In this document: positions 7,669 to 13,422 of the stretch, one piece after another
Position numbering within the stretch: position 1 is the first letter of the stretch
Layout of the letters: every line of letters begins with the position of its first letter
Origin: Scatosoma sp045645245
Lineage (GTDB): Bacteria > Bacillota > Clostridia > Christensenellales > Borkfalkiaceae
Length of the DNA stretch: 13,878 nt
Direction: 5' to 3'
Assembly (NCBI GenBank): GCA_045645245.1
Contig: JAZRIK010000074.1
Location: 1-13,878, forward strand
Program-made: the position numbers and the translations under genes
Notes under the pieces: generated by a model
What the model saw: the letters and a program-made list of their open reading frames with translations, nothing else
Databases searched by the model: none
Told to the model about the DNA's origin: nothing

Positions 7669-9556
7669 TTTCTTGCCCCCCGTTTTCTATTAATCTCGTA
7701 CCTGCCCCGCCCGTTTTTGCTCTAACAAGCATTTTTTGAATGAAATCGTTCACCGTATAATCGGTTTCTATATCCACCCCAAACGCCTGCAAACGCTTAA
7801 CGGTCTTTGCCGTAAACGGTACGTCTAACCCTGCGTCTTGCGCAGCGGTTGACGAGAACAACGCTTGCGGGGTATCCACGGCAACCACCCTGCCGTCGGA
7901 AAAAATCGCCGCGCGGTTGCAGTTTTCCGCAATCTCGTCCATATCGTGCGATACGATAACGACCGTTTTACACCACGATTGATGCAAGGTGTGCAGCAAG
8001 GACATAATTTCTTGCTTGCCAAGCGGGTCTAACCCTGCCGCAGGTTCGTCCAAAACCAAAATTTGCGGTTTGGTGACCAGCACGCCCGCAATCGCCACTC
8101 GGCGTTTTTGTCCGCCCGATAACTCGAACGGGGAACGGTTTTTTACTTCTTCATAATTCAACCCAACGACGGTAATCGCGTCTCTTACGGCGCATTCGAT
8201 TTCCGTTTCCGTCGCGGTCGGTTGGAAGTTTTTCAGCCCAAACGCCACGTCGTCGAATACCGTTTCCGCAAAGAGTTGATATTCGGGATATTGAAACACC
8301 ATACCTACCTTTTGGCGAAGCTGCTTAAAATCGGTGTTTTTATCCGTTAAATCTAACCCTGCCACCGATAAAACGGTAGGATTTTCGTTTGCAACCGTTT
8401 TACCGCGTTTGCGTTTTTCTTTATATTTTTTCTCCGCAGTGGGCAATTTAATGAGCGCGTTTAAGTGCTGTACAAAGGTGGATTTCCCACTCCCCGTATG
8501 CCCGATAATTCCGAAAAAGTCCCCTTCGCTGACCGTTAAACATACGTCGTTTAAGGCGTACGACGCAAACGGCGAGCCGGCGTTATAGGTGTAGGAAAGG
8601 TGTTCGCAAAATACGCTTGAAGCAAGCGGTTGTTCTTGCGTTTGCAGCTTTTCCGCGCTTTCATCTGCAAACGACGGTAAAGTGACGGGCGTTTTTGCAA
8701 GTGCCGTCACAATTTCGTCCGCCAACGCTTCTGCGTTCAGCGCGTCGTTCACATCTAACCCGCCTTGGCGCAGTCCTTGACAAATTTGTAAGGGTTTCGG
8801 CAAAGCGAGCGCATATTTCTTTAACTCATTTTCGTTAGAAAGCACTTGCTTGGGGGTGCCTTCCAGCACAATTTGACCGCGGTGCATAACAATCGCGCGG
8901 TCGGCAAGCAACGCTTCTTCGGGGAAGTGCGTAATTAAGACAACCGTCATTTTTTCTTGCTTGTTCAGCTGCAAAACGACGTCCATTACTTCTTTTCTTC
9001 CGCGCGGGTCAAGCATTGCGGTCGATTCGTCTAAAATAATAATTTTCGGCTTCAACGCCAAAACGCCTGCAATCGCAATTCGCTGCTTCTGCCCCCCCGA
9101 AAGGCGGGAAGTGGTCGAATGGCGGTACTTTTCCATACCCACGGCTTTGAGTGCAAAATCGATTCTTTGTCCGATTTCCTCGGGCGCAACACCGATATTT
9201 TCAGGGCCAAACGCCACGTCGTCTTCTACGATAGAAGCAACCGTTTGGTTATCGGGGTTTTGAAATACAATCCCCACCTGTTTACGAATATCAAATAAAT
9301 TTTTCTCATCGCTCGTGTCCAAGCCAAGCACGCTTATTTCGCCTGCATCGGGCGTTAATAAGCCGTTCGTTAAGCGGGCAAGCGTCGATTTTCCGCTTCC
9401 GTTATGCCCTAATACGGCGACAAATTCTCCTTCGTTAACGGTAAAATCCACGTCTTTCAACGCAAAAACGTCGGAAAGCGAAAACAAGTCGTTATCCGTT
9501 TGCGTATCCGTTTCCTGATAGGAAAAATTCACTTTTCTAAAAGAAATTGCTTGCAT
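7661..9556 (-). CDS. Fused EcfA1-EcfA2 energy-coupling factor ATPase
   Basis: A 631-residue protein containing two complete ABC ATPase domains that power EcfT-dependent uptake. The N-terminal domain (about 1-290) has Walker A GHNGSGKST (50-58), signature LSGGQ (152-156), Walker B IIILDES (172-178) and H-loop His210; its DESTAMLDP resembles EcfA1. The C-terminal domain (about 316-613) has Walker A GHTGSGKST (352-360), signature LSGGQ (479-483), Walker B ILVLDEP (499-505) and His537; its DEPAAGLDP resembles EcfA2. A basic insert (about 372-396) follows the second Walker A. In most Bacillota these are two adjacent genes, ecfA1 and ecfA2; here they form one chain with a linker of roughly 25 residues. 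The last ~18 residues, KTGGAGTRLIENGGQENA, lie beyond the usual EcfA2 end and are encoded by a copy of the junction repeat. AAAAGGA precedes the start; the stop overlaps ecfT. Confidence 0.95.
   Translation of the reverse strand: MQAISFRKVNFSYQETDTQTDNDLFSLSDVFALKDVDFTVNEGEFVAVLGHNGSGKSTLARLTNGLLTPDAGEISVLGLDTSDEKNLFDIRKQVGIVFQNPDNQTVASIVEDDVAFGPENIGVAPEEIGQRIDFALKAVGMEKYRHSTTSRLSGGQKQRIAIAGVLALKPKIIILDESTAMLDPRGRKEVMDVVLQLNKQEKMTVVLITHFPEEALLADRAIVMHRGQIVLEGTPKQVLSNENELKKYALALPKPLQICQGLRQGGLDVNDALNAEALADEIVTALAKTPVTLPSFADESAEKLQTQEQPLASSVFCEHLSYTYNAGSPFASYALNDVCLTVSEGDFFGIIGHTGSGKSTFVQHLNALIKLPTAEKKYKEKRKRGKTVANENPTVLSVAGLDLTDKNTDFKQLRQKVGMVFQYPEYQLFAETVFDDVAFGLKNFQPTATETEIECAVRDAITVVGLNYEEVKNRSPFELSGGQKRRVAIAGVLVTKPQILVLDEPAAGLDPLGKQEIMSLLHTLHQSWCKTVVIVSHDMDEIAENCNRAAIFSDGRVVAVDTPQALFSSTAAQDAGLDVPFTAKTVKRLQAFGVDIETDYTVNDFIQKMLVRAKTGGAGTRLIENGGQENA
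7693..7708 (-). repeat. Junction repeat, strong copy C (inside the 3' end of the ECF ATPase gene)
   Basis: The minus strand reads GGGGCAGGTACGAGAT, followed by TAATAG. It is translated in frame as part of GAGTRLIENG near the ATPase C-terminus. It matches copies A and B at 14 and 15 of 16 positions. AAAACGGGCGG lies just before it and AAAACGGGGGG just after, an imperfect direct repeat 31 bp apart. Confidence 0.55.
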
Positions 9557-9564
9557 ATTTCAAT

Positions 9565-9577
9565 CCTTTTGTAAAGG
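9565..9577 (-). promoter_or_regulatory. Small hairpin over the ECF ATPase ribosome binding site
   Basis: The minus strand reads CCTTTACAAAAGG: a 5-bp stem with a 3-nt loop whose second arm is the AAAGG of the Shine-Dalgarno sequence, 8 nt before the ATG at 9556. It could lower translation initiation slightly. The stem is short and may have no role. Confidence 0.3.
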
Positions 9578-9599
9578 TTTTTATCTTTATTTTTTTGTT

Positions 9600-9625
9600 T
9601 TCAACGCGTACATGGTACTATCTTT
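9600..9625 (-). repeat. Weak copy (E) of junction repeat
   Basis: Just after the stop codon of the ComEC-like gene the minus strand reads AAAGATAGTACCATGTACGC followed by GTTGAA. The AAAGATA block and the GTACGCG block align with strong copies A and B, but the middle GGGGCAG is replaced. It includes a small GTAC-CAT-GTAC inverted repeat. Family membership is uncertain. Confidence 0.25.
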
Positions 9626-10632
9626 CACTTTCCAAGCGATTGTACTTGATACGCGCCGTTTGCGGAAACCGTAATGATAATACTGCCGTGTAAATCGGTT
9701 CTATGCAGGTTGGCTTTTATCGTGGAAAGCGTTTCTTGCACACGCTTAGACGGGTGAGCGTAATCGTTATCTACTCCGCAGGATACAATCGCGTCCTTTA
9801 CGCCCAAATACCGCGCAAACAAATCGGTGGTCGCATTTGAACTGCCGTGATGGGAAACTTTCAAAATCTCCGTACTCGTCAAATCCACGTTATACGCGTC
9901 AAACAAGCCCGCGTCGCTGTCACGAATGAGCGTATTTTCCGTCTTTGCCGGCGCATCGCCCGTAAACAGCGTGCTTACGCCCTGATAATCCAGCCACAGC
10001 ACGCAAGAGCGTTCGTTGCTTTCCATATTGAGCGTATCCCCCTGCTCCACGTCGTAGGTATAGGGATATAAAAATTGTAAAACGTACGGATATTGTCCGC
10101 CTGCTGAAAGCGTCGTTTTACGCATAGAATATTCTATCTCGCACTCGCTTTTGGAAATTTCCGCATAAAAAGCGGCGTAGTCGGCGTTTTCCGTGACGGC
10201 GCACATAGGTAAAAACGCGCGGGAAAAGGAAATATTTTTTACAATTTCGGCAAGTCCGCCCACGTGGTCGATATCTTCGTGAGAAACCACTAAATAATCG
10301 ATTTTATCCACCTTTAACGCTTTCAAATGGCGCAAAATGGCAAGCTTGGACGCCTGCGTTGTCGTACCGCCGTCAATGAGCATCGTCTTTCCGTCGGGAA
10401 GCTCGACAAACGTGCAATCGCCCTGCCCAACGTCAATAAAATGTAAGCGCATTTCACCTGCTTTCCGCGCGGAAATATCAGGCAAAGAAAAATAATATTT
10501 CCAAGTATCGGGCGGATAGGCGGAAGAAAACATACTAACCGCTATCAAAAACAGCGCGACGATACAAAAGATAATGCGTTTTACTTTGCCTATCTTTTTC
10601 TCGATTTTTTCCTTTTCGCCCCGATATCCCAT
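9625..10632 (-). CDS. Membrane-anchored ComEC/Rec2-type metallo-beta-lactamase-fold hydrolase
   Basis: A 335-residue protein with a basic N-terminus, one hydrophobic segment (about residues 18-39) acting as signal anchor or signal peptide, and a metallo-beta-lactamase-fold domain from about residue 61 (MRLHFIDVGQGDCTFVE). Metal-ligand motifs are SHEDIDHVGG (117-126), TGDAP (224-228) and SHHGS (260-264), and HPS (293-295) matches the ComEC C-terminal domain. In ComEC this domain sits on the outer side of the membrane and is thought to degrade the non-transported DNA strand. The competence-channel domain is absent here, so this is a stand-alone relative and not complete ComEC. The substrate is unknown; nucleic acid or a nucleotide is the best guess. 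It starts 31 bp after mrp (AAAGGA upstream, short spacing) and ends 68 bp before the ECF ATPase gene, probably in one operon. Confidence 0.85.
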   Translation of the reverse strand: MGYRGEKEKIEKKIGKVKRIIFCIVALFLIAVSMFSSAYPPDTWKYYFSLPDISARKAGEMRLHFIDVGQGDCTFVELPDGKTMLIDGGTTTQASKLAILRHLKALKVDKIDYLVVSHEDIDHVGGLAEIVKNISFSRAFLPMCAVTENADYAAFYAEISKSECEIEYSMRKTTLSAGGQYPYVLQFLYPYTYDVEQGDTLNMESNERSCVLWLDYQGVSTLFTGDAPAKTENTLIRDSDAGLFDAYNVDLTSTEILKVSHHGSSNATTDLFARYLGVKDAIVSCGVDNDYAHPSKRVQETLSTIKANLHRTDLHGSIIITVSANGAYQVQSLGK

Positions 10633-10663
10633 TTATCCTTTGTGTAAGCCGTGTTTTGTGTTT

Positions 10664-11515
10664 CTATTCGTTGATTTTACGCGCAGGCGCGTTTTCTATT
10701 TGCGCGAATACGCTATCCAGCGCGTCCGTTTGATAATCTTCTATCCTGCCTTGATCGGCAAGCGTGGAAATTTGTATATCCAGCGGTAATTTTGCCACCG
10801 CAGGAATTGCATATTCTTTGGCGAGTGCGTCCGCCTTACTATGCCCAAATACGGGAATGTGTTTGCCACAGTCGGGGCAGGAAATATAACTCATATTTTC
10901 CACCAAGCCAAGCACGGGCACTTGCATTATATTTGCCATATTAATCGCCTTTTCTACCACCATTTTCACCAAATCTTGCGGCGTCGTCACTACGACGATA
11001 CCCGAAATGGGAATGCTTTGGAATACGGTCAGCGGCACGTCGCCCGTTCCCGGGGGCATATCGATAAAGAGTAAATCGACGTCTTTCCAAATAACGTCCG
11101 TCCAAAACTGCATTACCGTTCCCGAAATAACCATTCCGCGCCAAACGACGGGCATATTTTCTTCGTCTAACAGTAAATTCATAGACATAAGCTGCATACC
11201 CGACGGCGAAAGCACGGTATCGATGCCTTGCTCGCTGCCCGTAGCGTGCTCGTGCACGCCAAACATATGCGGAATGGACGGACCTGTAATATCCGCGTCC
11301 ATAATCCCTACGCTTTTGCCGCGTTTTTGCGCAAGCGACGCAAGGAGCGAAGTGGTCAGCGATTTGCCTACGCCCCCTTTCCCGCTCACTACGCCGATGA
11401 CTTTTTTAATCGACGAATTTTTATGCGGTTGCTTGATAAAGCTTTGTTTATCCTGTTTACGCGACGAGCAGTTCGACGAACAACTCGAACAATCGTGCGT
11501 GCATTTTTCACTCAT
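10664..11515 (-). CDS. mrp: Mrp/NBP35-family P-loop ATPase, iron-sulfur cluster carrier
   Basis: A 283-residue cytoplasmic ATPase of the Mrp/NBP35/ApbC family, which holds and transfers [4Fe-4S] clusters to target apoproteins. The deviant Walker A motif GKGGVGKS is at 45-52, the switch region DADITGPSIPH at 73-83, and DMPPGTGD at 152-159. The pair C213-x2-C216 (SCPDCG) binds the bridging cluster in the dimer. The N-terminus carries an extra cysteine cluster C5-x3-C9-x2-C12-x3-C16, reminiscent of but not identical to the eukaryotic NBP35 ferredoxin-like domain; the DUF59 domain found at the N-terminus of many bacterial Mrp proteins is absent. The start at 11515 has AAAGGAGA 7 nt upstream, which rules out an upstream in-frame extension overlapping the promoter. 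It is the first gene of a probable six-gene operon. Confidence 0.95.
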   Translation of the reverse strand: MSEKCTHDCSSCSSNCSSRKQDKQSFIKQPHKNSSIKKVIGVVSGKGGVGKSLTTSLLASLAQKRGKSVGIMDADITGPSIPHMFGVHEHATGSEQGIDTVLSPSGMQLMSMNLLLDEENMPVVWRGMVISGTVMQFWTDVIWKDVDLLFIDMPPGTGDVPLTVFQSIPISGIVVVTTPQDLVKMVVEKAINMANIMQVPVLGLVENMSYISCPDCGKHIPVFGHSKADALAKEYAIPAVAKLPLDIQISTLADQGRIEDYQTDALDSVFAQIENAPARKINE

Positions 11516-11522
11516 ACAAAAA

Positions 11523-11530
11523 TCTCCTTT
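11523..11530 (-). promoter_or_regulatory. Ribosome binding site deciding the mrp start
   Basis: AAAGGAGA on the minus strand, 7 nt before the ATG at 11515. It lies just downstream of the predicted transcription start (~11537), so a longer N-terminus starting at 11572 would lie outside the transcript. Confidence 0.85.
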
Positions 11531-11543
11531 ATAACAAGTATTT

Positions 11544-11572
11544 ATTATACACTTTTTAGCAAAATTTGTCAA
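11544..11572 (-). promoter_or_regulatory. Consensus sigma-A promoter of the mrp operon
   Basis: Perfect TTGACA (11567-11572) and perfect TATAAT (11544-11549) on the minus strand with a 17-bp spacer. Transcription should begin near 11537, giving a leader of about 22 nt. It is divergent from the SRP RNA promoter about 70 bp away. Confidence 0.9.
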
Positions 11573-11614
11573 CGCATTTGCAAGGTTCTCACGCGATTAT
11601 CATTCTTTCTTTAC

Positions 11615-11640
11615 AAAAACGCGAAAAAAGCGCAAAAAAA
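11615..11640 (+). promoter_or_regulatory. Phased A-tracts upstream of the SRP RNA promoter (UP-element-like)
   Basis: Runs of five, six and seven adenines (11615-11619, 11624-11629, 11634-11640) are separated by CGCG and GCGC, a 9-10 bp period close to one helical turn. They end three bases before the -35 hexamer. Phased A-tracts bend DNA and commonly act as UP elements at stable-RNA promoters; the role here is inferred. Confidence 0.55.
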
Positions 11641-11643
11641 CGG

Positions 11644-11672
11644 TTGCAAAGGCGGGGAAAATGGTGTATAAT
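11644..11672 (+). promoter_or_regulatory. Promoter of the SRP RNA gene
   Basis: TTGCAA (11644-11649) and TATAAT (11667-11672) with a 17-bp spacer. The start predicted about 7 nt downstream coincides with the 5' end of the closing helix of the SRP RNA (11679/11680). Confidence 0.85.
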
Positions 11673-11678
11673 ATATAA

Positions 11679-11952
11679 GCTGCGCGTAGGCGGGGAGGTA
11701 GCGGCACCCTGTATCTGAAATCCGCTATATCAGAGCTGAACGCCTTTCTCGACGACGGTTATGGAAGGTCGCGCACCGTAAGGAACGTTGATAGCAAGGT
11801 CTTATGCAACGCAATGCCGTGAACCGTGTCAGGACGGGAACGTAGCAGCACTAAGCGGATGTTTGCGTGTGCCATAAGGTAGCTTTGCAGGAGTCACCTG
11901 CGGTGTTTCCACTTCGGTAATCGCCGGCAAAAAAGGATCGCGCAGTTTTTTT
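11679..11952 (+). ncRNA. ffs: Signal recognition particle RNA, large (Gram-positive, Alu-domain) type
   Basis: The RNA scaffold of the signal recognition particle, which binds Ffh and targets nascent membrane and secreted proteins to FtsY and the translocon. The diagnostic S-domain helix 8 is present: GTGTCAGG, then ACG-GGAA-CGT with the GGAA tetraloop at 11837-11840, then AGCAGCAC, forming the asymmetric and symmetric loops bound by Ffh. CTGCGCG (11680-11686) pairs perfectly with CGCGCAG (11939-11945), closing the molecule, and seven T residues follow as terminator. The resulting length of about 270 nt matches the large Bacillus/Clostridium form rather than the ~110-nt 4.5S form. The 5' domain (about 11690-11745) contains interleaved complementarities (TAGCGG with CCGCTA, TCTGA with TCAGA) that would form a pseudoknot-like fold. 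It is the only plus-strand gene in the window. Confidence 0.93.
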
Positions 11953-11988
11953 ACGCTTATTTTTGGCGAATGCTATACAAATAGCGAA

Positions 11989-12022
11989 GGGTTAAGGAAA
12001 ACAGCTGTTTTTCCTTAACCCC
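11989..12022. other. Long inverted repeat between the convergent SRP RNA and dinB units
   Basis: GGGTTAAGGAAAACAG and its complement CTGTTTTTCCTTAACCC form a stem of about 16 bp with one unpaired base, centred on CAGCTG. No clear U-tract follows on either strand. Its position between ffs (rightward, ending ~11952) and dinB (leftward, ending 12142) suggests a bidirectional transcript boundary or an mRNA 3'-end stabiliser. A small hairpin GCTAT-ACAA-ATAGC lies just to its left (about 11972-11985). Confidence 0.65.
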
Positions 12023-12024
12023 AT

Positions 12025-12066
12025 TTATATAAAAGCGAAAGAATTATTGTTATTGCTTTTCATCAT
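12025..12066 (-). CDS. Possible 13-codon micro-ORF (doubtful)
   Basis: An ORF encoding MMKSNNNNSFAFI. It lies 3' of dinB, about 33 nt after the predicted start of a possible extended -10 promoter (TGG-TATAAT, 12106-12114) and immediately before the long inverted repeat. A GGGGGA sits directly before the first ATG, too close for the first codon and tight for the second. The layout (promoter, micro-ORF, hairpin) resembles a leader peptide, but no gene follows on this strand before mrp, so it could be chance. Confidence 0.15.
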   Translation of the reverse strand: MMKSNNNNSFAFI

Positions 12067-12068
12067 TC

Positions 12069-12105
12069 CCCCGCCGATATTGTCAGTATGGGCAGGGATT
12101 TTTTT
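12069..12105 (+). terminator. Possible rightward intrinsic terminator
   Basis: An imperfect stem pairs CCC, GCC and ATA (12069-12079) with TAT, GGC and GGG (12087-12097), with two internal mismatches. ATTTTTTT follows. It may serve as a back-up terminator for transcripts reading through the SRP RNA gene toward dinB. Confidence 0.4.
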
Positions 12106-12141
12106 ATTATACCACATATTTTTACGTTTTTTATGTAAAAA

Positions 12142-13377
12142 CTATTCTTCCTTTTTACCGCGAATATCCAAACCGTTGAGTTTTTCGTCTTGGAATACTA
12201 CCCCCCGTTGCACGGTTGCAAAACCGTACTTTTCCCGCAAAGCCGCAACTGCGTTTTCCGCGCGTTCGCGTTTTTGATACGATTCTCCCGCGCCCAAGGT
12301 ATCGCCGATGGTAAGCTGCTCGATATGATGATCAAACCCCGAAACAGTCACACCCAGCAGGCGCACCTTTGCCCCCAGCGGATACCGCAAACAAAATAAC
12401 TCGTATGCGGCTTTGGCAATATCGCCGCATAAAGCGGTAGGCGAAACCTTGGTTTGCCAAGAAAAGAACTCTAATTTCTCATTGCGTACGGTTAAATGCA
12501 CAGTCGTTGCGCGCCCAACGTTCGCCGCCTTTTGTCTAGCCGCAACGCTTTCGGACAGCGCGTACAGCCAACGCTTTACTTCTTCGCGCGAAACAATGTC
12601 TTTGGGCAGCGTTGCCGAGTTCCCGACGGATTTTGTATCTTCCGCGCTCTTTTGCCACTTTACTTCTTCAGCGTCTTCCCCGCGCGCATACGTGCGCAGT
12701 TGTTTCCCGCGTTTGCCCAGCTTGCTTATCAGCAAATTCTCGTCCGCGCAAGCCAAATCGCCGATGGTGCGTATTCCCAGCGAAAACAACGTTTGCTTGG
12801 TCGCCGCGCCCACGAATAATAATTCGTTTACAGGCAAAGGAAATACCACGCTTTGATAATTTTCTTTATTGATAACGGTGACGGCGTCTGGTTTCTTTAG
12901 CTCGGACGCGAGTTTGGCGAATACCTTGTTATAGCTTACGCCGATGGATACCGTTAAGCCAAGCTCTTGCTTAATCTCTTGTCGAATGCGGTGCGCAATC
13001 GTTTCGCCGTCGCCAAAAAGCGCGATGCTTTCCGTCATATCCAACGCACACTCGTCAATGCTGCATTCTTCTATTTTTTCCGTATAGCGCGCGTAAATTG
13101 CTTTCACCTTTTCCGAATACCGCTTATACTCGTGATGGTGCGCCATCGCACGAATGACGTCGGGGCATTTTTTGAGCGCCGAATACACCGTTTCCGCCGT
13201 TTTTATCCCCAGCTTTTTCGCTTCTTCGTTTTTCGCAAGCACGATCCCGTGCCGCTCTTTTGGGTCCCCGCAAACAATCAACGGCTTGCCTTTCCATTCG
13301 GGGTGGAGCGCGATTTCAACGGACGCGAAAAAGTTATTCAAATCGGAATGCAAAATCACCCGTTCTCGCTTATTCAT
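12142..13377 (-). CDS. dinB: DNA polymerase IV (Y-family translesion polymerase)
   Basis: A 411-residue Y-family polymerase that copies damaged templates with low fidelity. The first catalytic aspartate is Asp12 in ILHSDLNNFFASVE, with the steric-gate aromatic at Phe17; the second catalytic pair Asp108-Glu109 is in CSIDECALDM. The palm segment SIGVSYNKVFAKLASELKKP (144-163) and a helix-hairpin-helix region (about 184-210, FVGAATKQTLFSLGIRTIGDL) follow, then the little-finger domain to the C-terminus. The length is near that of Bacillota Pol IV proteins. AAAGGAG lies 6 nt upstream of the ATG. It begins 45 bp after the reductase-like gene and was probably co-transcribed with it; the gap holds a strong copy of the junction repeat and no recognisable LexA box, so SOS control is not evident here. 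Confidence 0.96.
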   Translation of the reverse strand: MNKRERVILHSDLNNFFASVEIALHPEWKGKPLIVCGDPKERHGIVLAKNEEAKKLGIKTAETVYSALKKCPDVIRAMAHHHEYKRYSEKVKAIYARYTEKIEECSIDECALDMTESIALFGDGETIAHRIRQEIKQELGLTVSIGVSYNKVFAKLASELKKPDAVTVINKENYQSVVFPLPVNELLFVGAATKQTLFSLGIRTIGDLACADENLLISKLGKRGKQLRTYARGEDAEEVKWQKSAEDTKSVGNSATLPKDIVSREEVKRWLYALSESVAARQKAANVGRATTVHLTVRNEKLEFFSWQTKVSPTALCGDIAKAAYELFCLRYPLGAKVRLLGVTVSGFDHHIEQLTIGDTLGAGESYQKRERAENAVAALREKYGFATVQRGVVFQDEKLNGLDIRGKKEE

Positions 13378-13397
13378 TTCCCGCTCCTTTGCATTTC

Positions 13398-13413
13398 ATC
13401 GCGTACCTGCCCC
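13398..13413 (-). repeat. Junction repeat, strong copy B (between reductase-like gene and dinB)
   Basis: The minus strand reads GGGGCAGGTACGCGAT, preceded by ATGATA and followed by GAAATG. It fills much of the 45-bp gap before dinB. It differs from copy A by one base and from copy C by one base. Confidence 0.6.
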
Positions 13414-13422
13414 TATCATTTA

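Noticed and set aside
11007..11534. Plus-strand open frame (175 codons) opposite mrp
   Set aside because: Shadow of mrp; it runs across the mrp ribosome binding site and has no family resemblance.
12112..12141. TTTTTAC/GTAAAAA inverted repeat just after the dinB stop as a dinB terminator
   Set aside because: The stem is A/T only, and no U-tract follows it on the minus strand, so it would be a very weak terminator.
13378..13422. LexA/SOS box upstream of dinB
   Set aside because: No sequence resembling the Bacillota CGAAC-N4-GTTCG box was found in the short gap; upstream control beyond the window cannot be judged.
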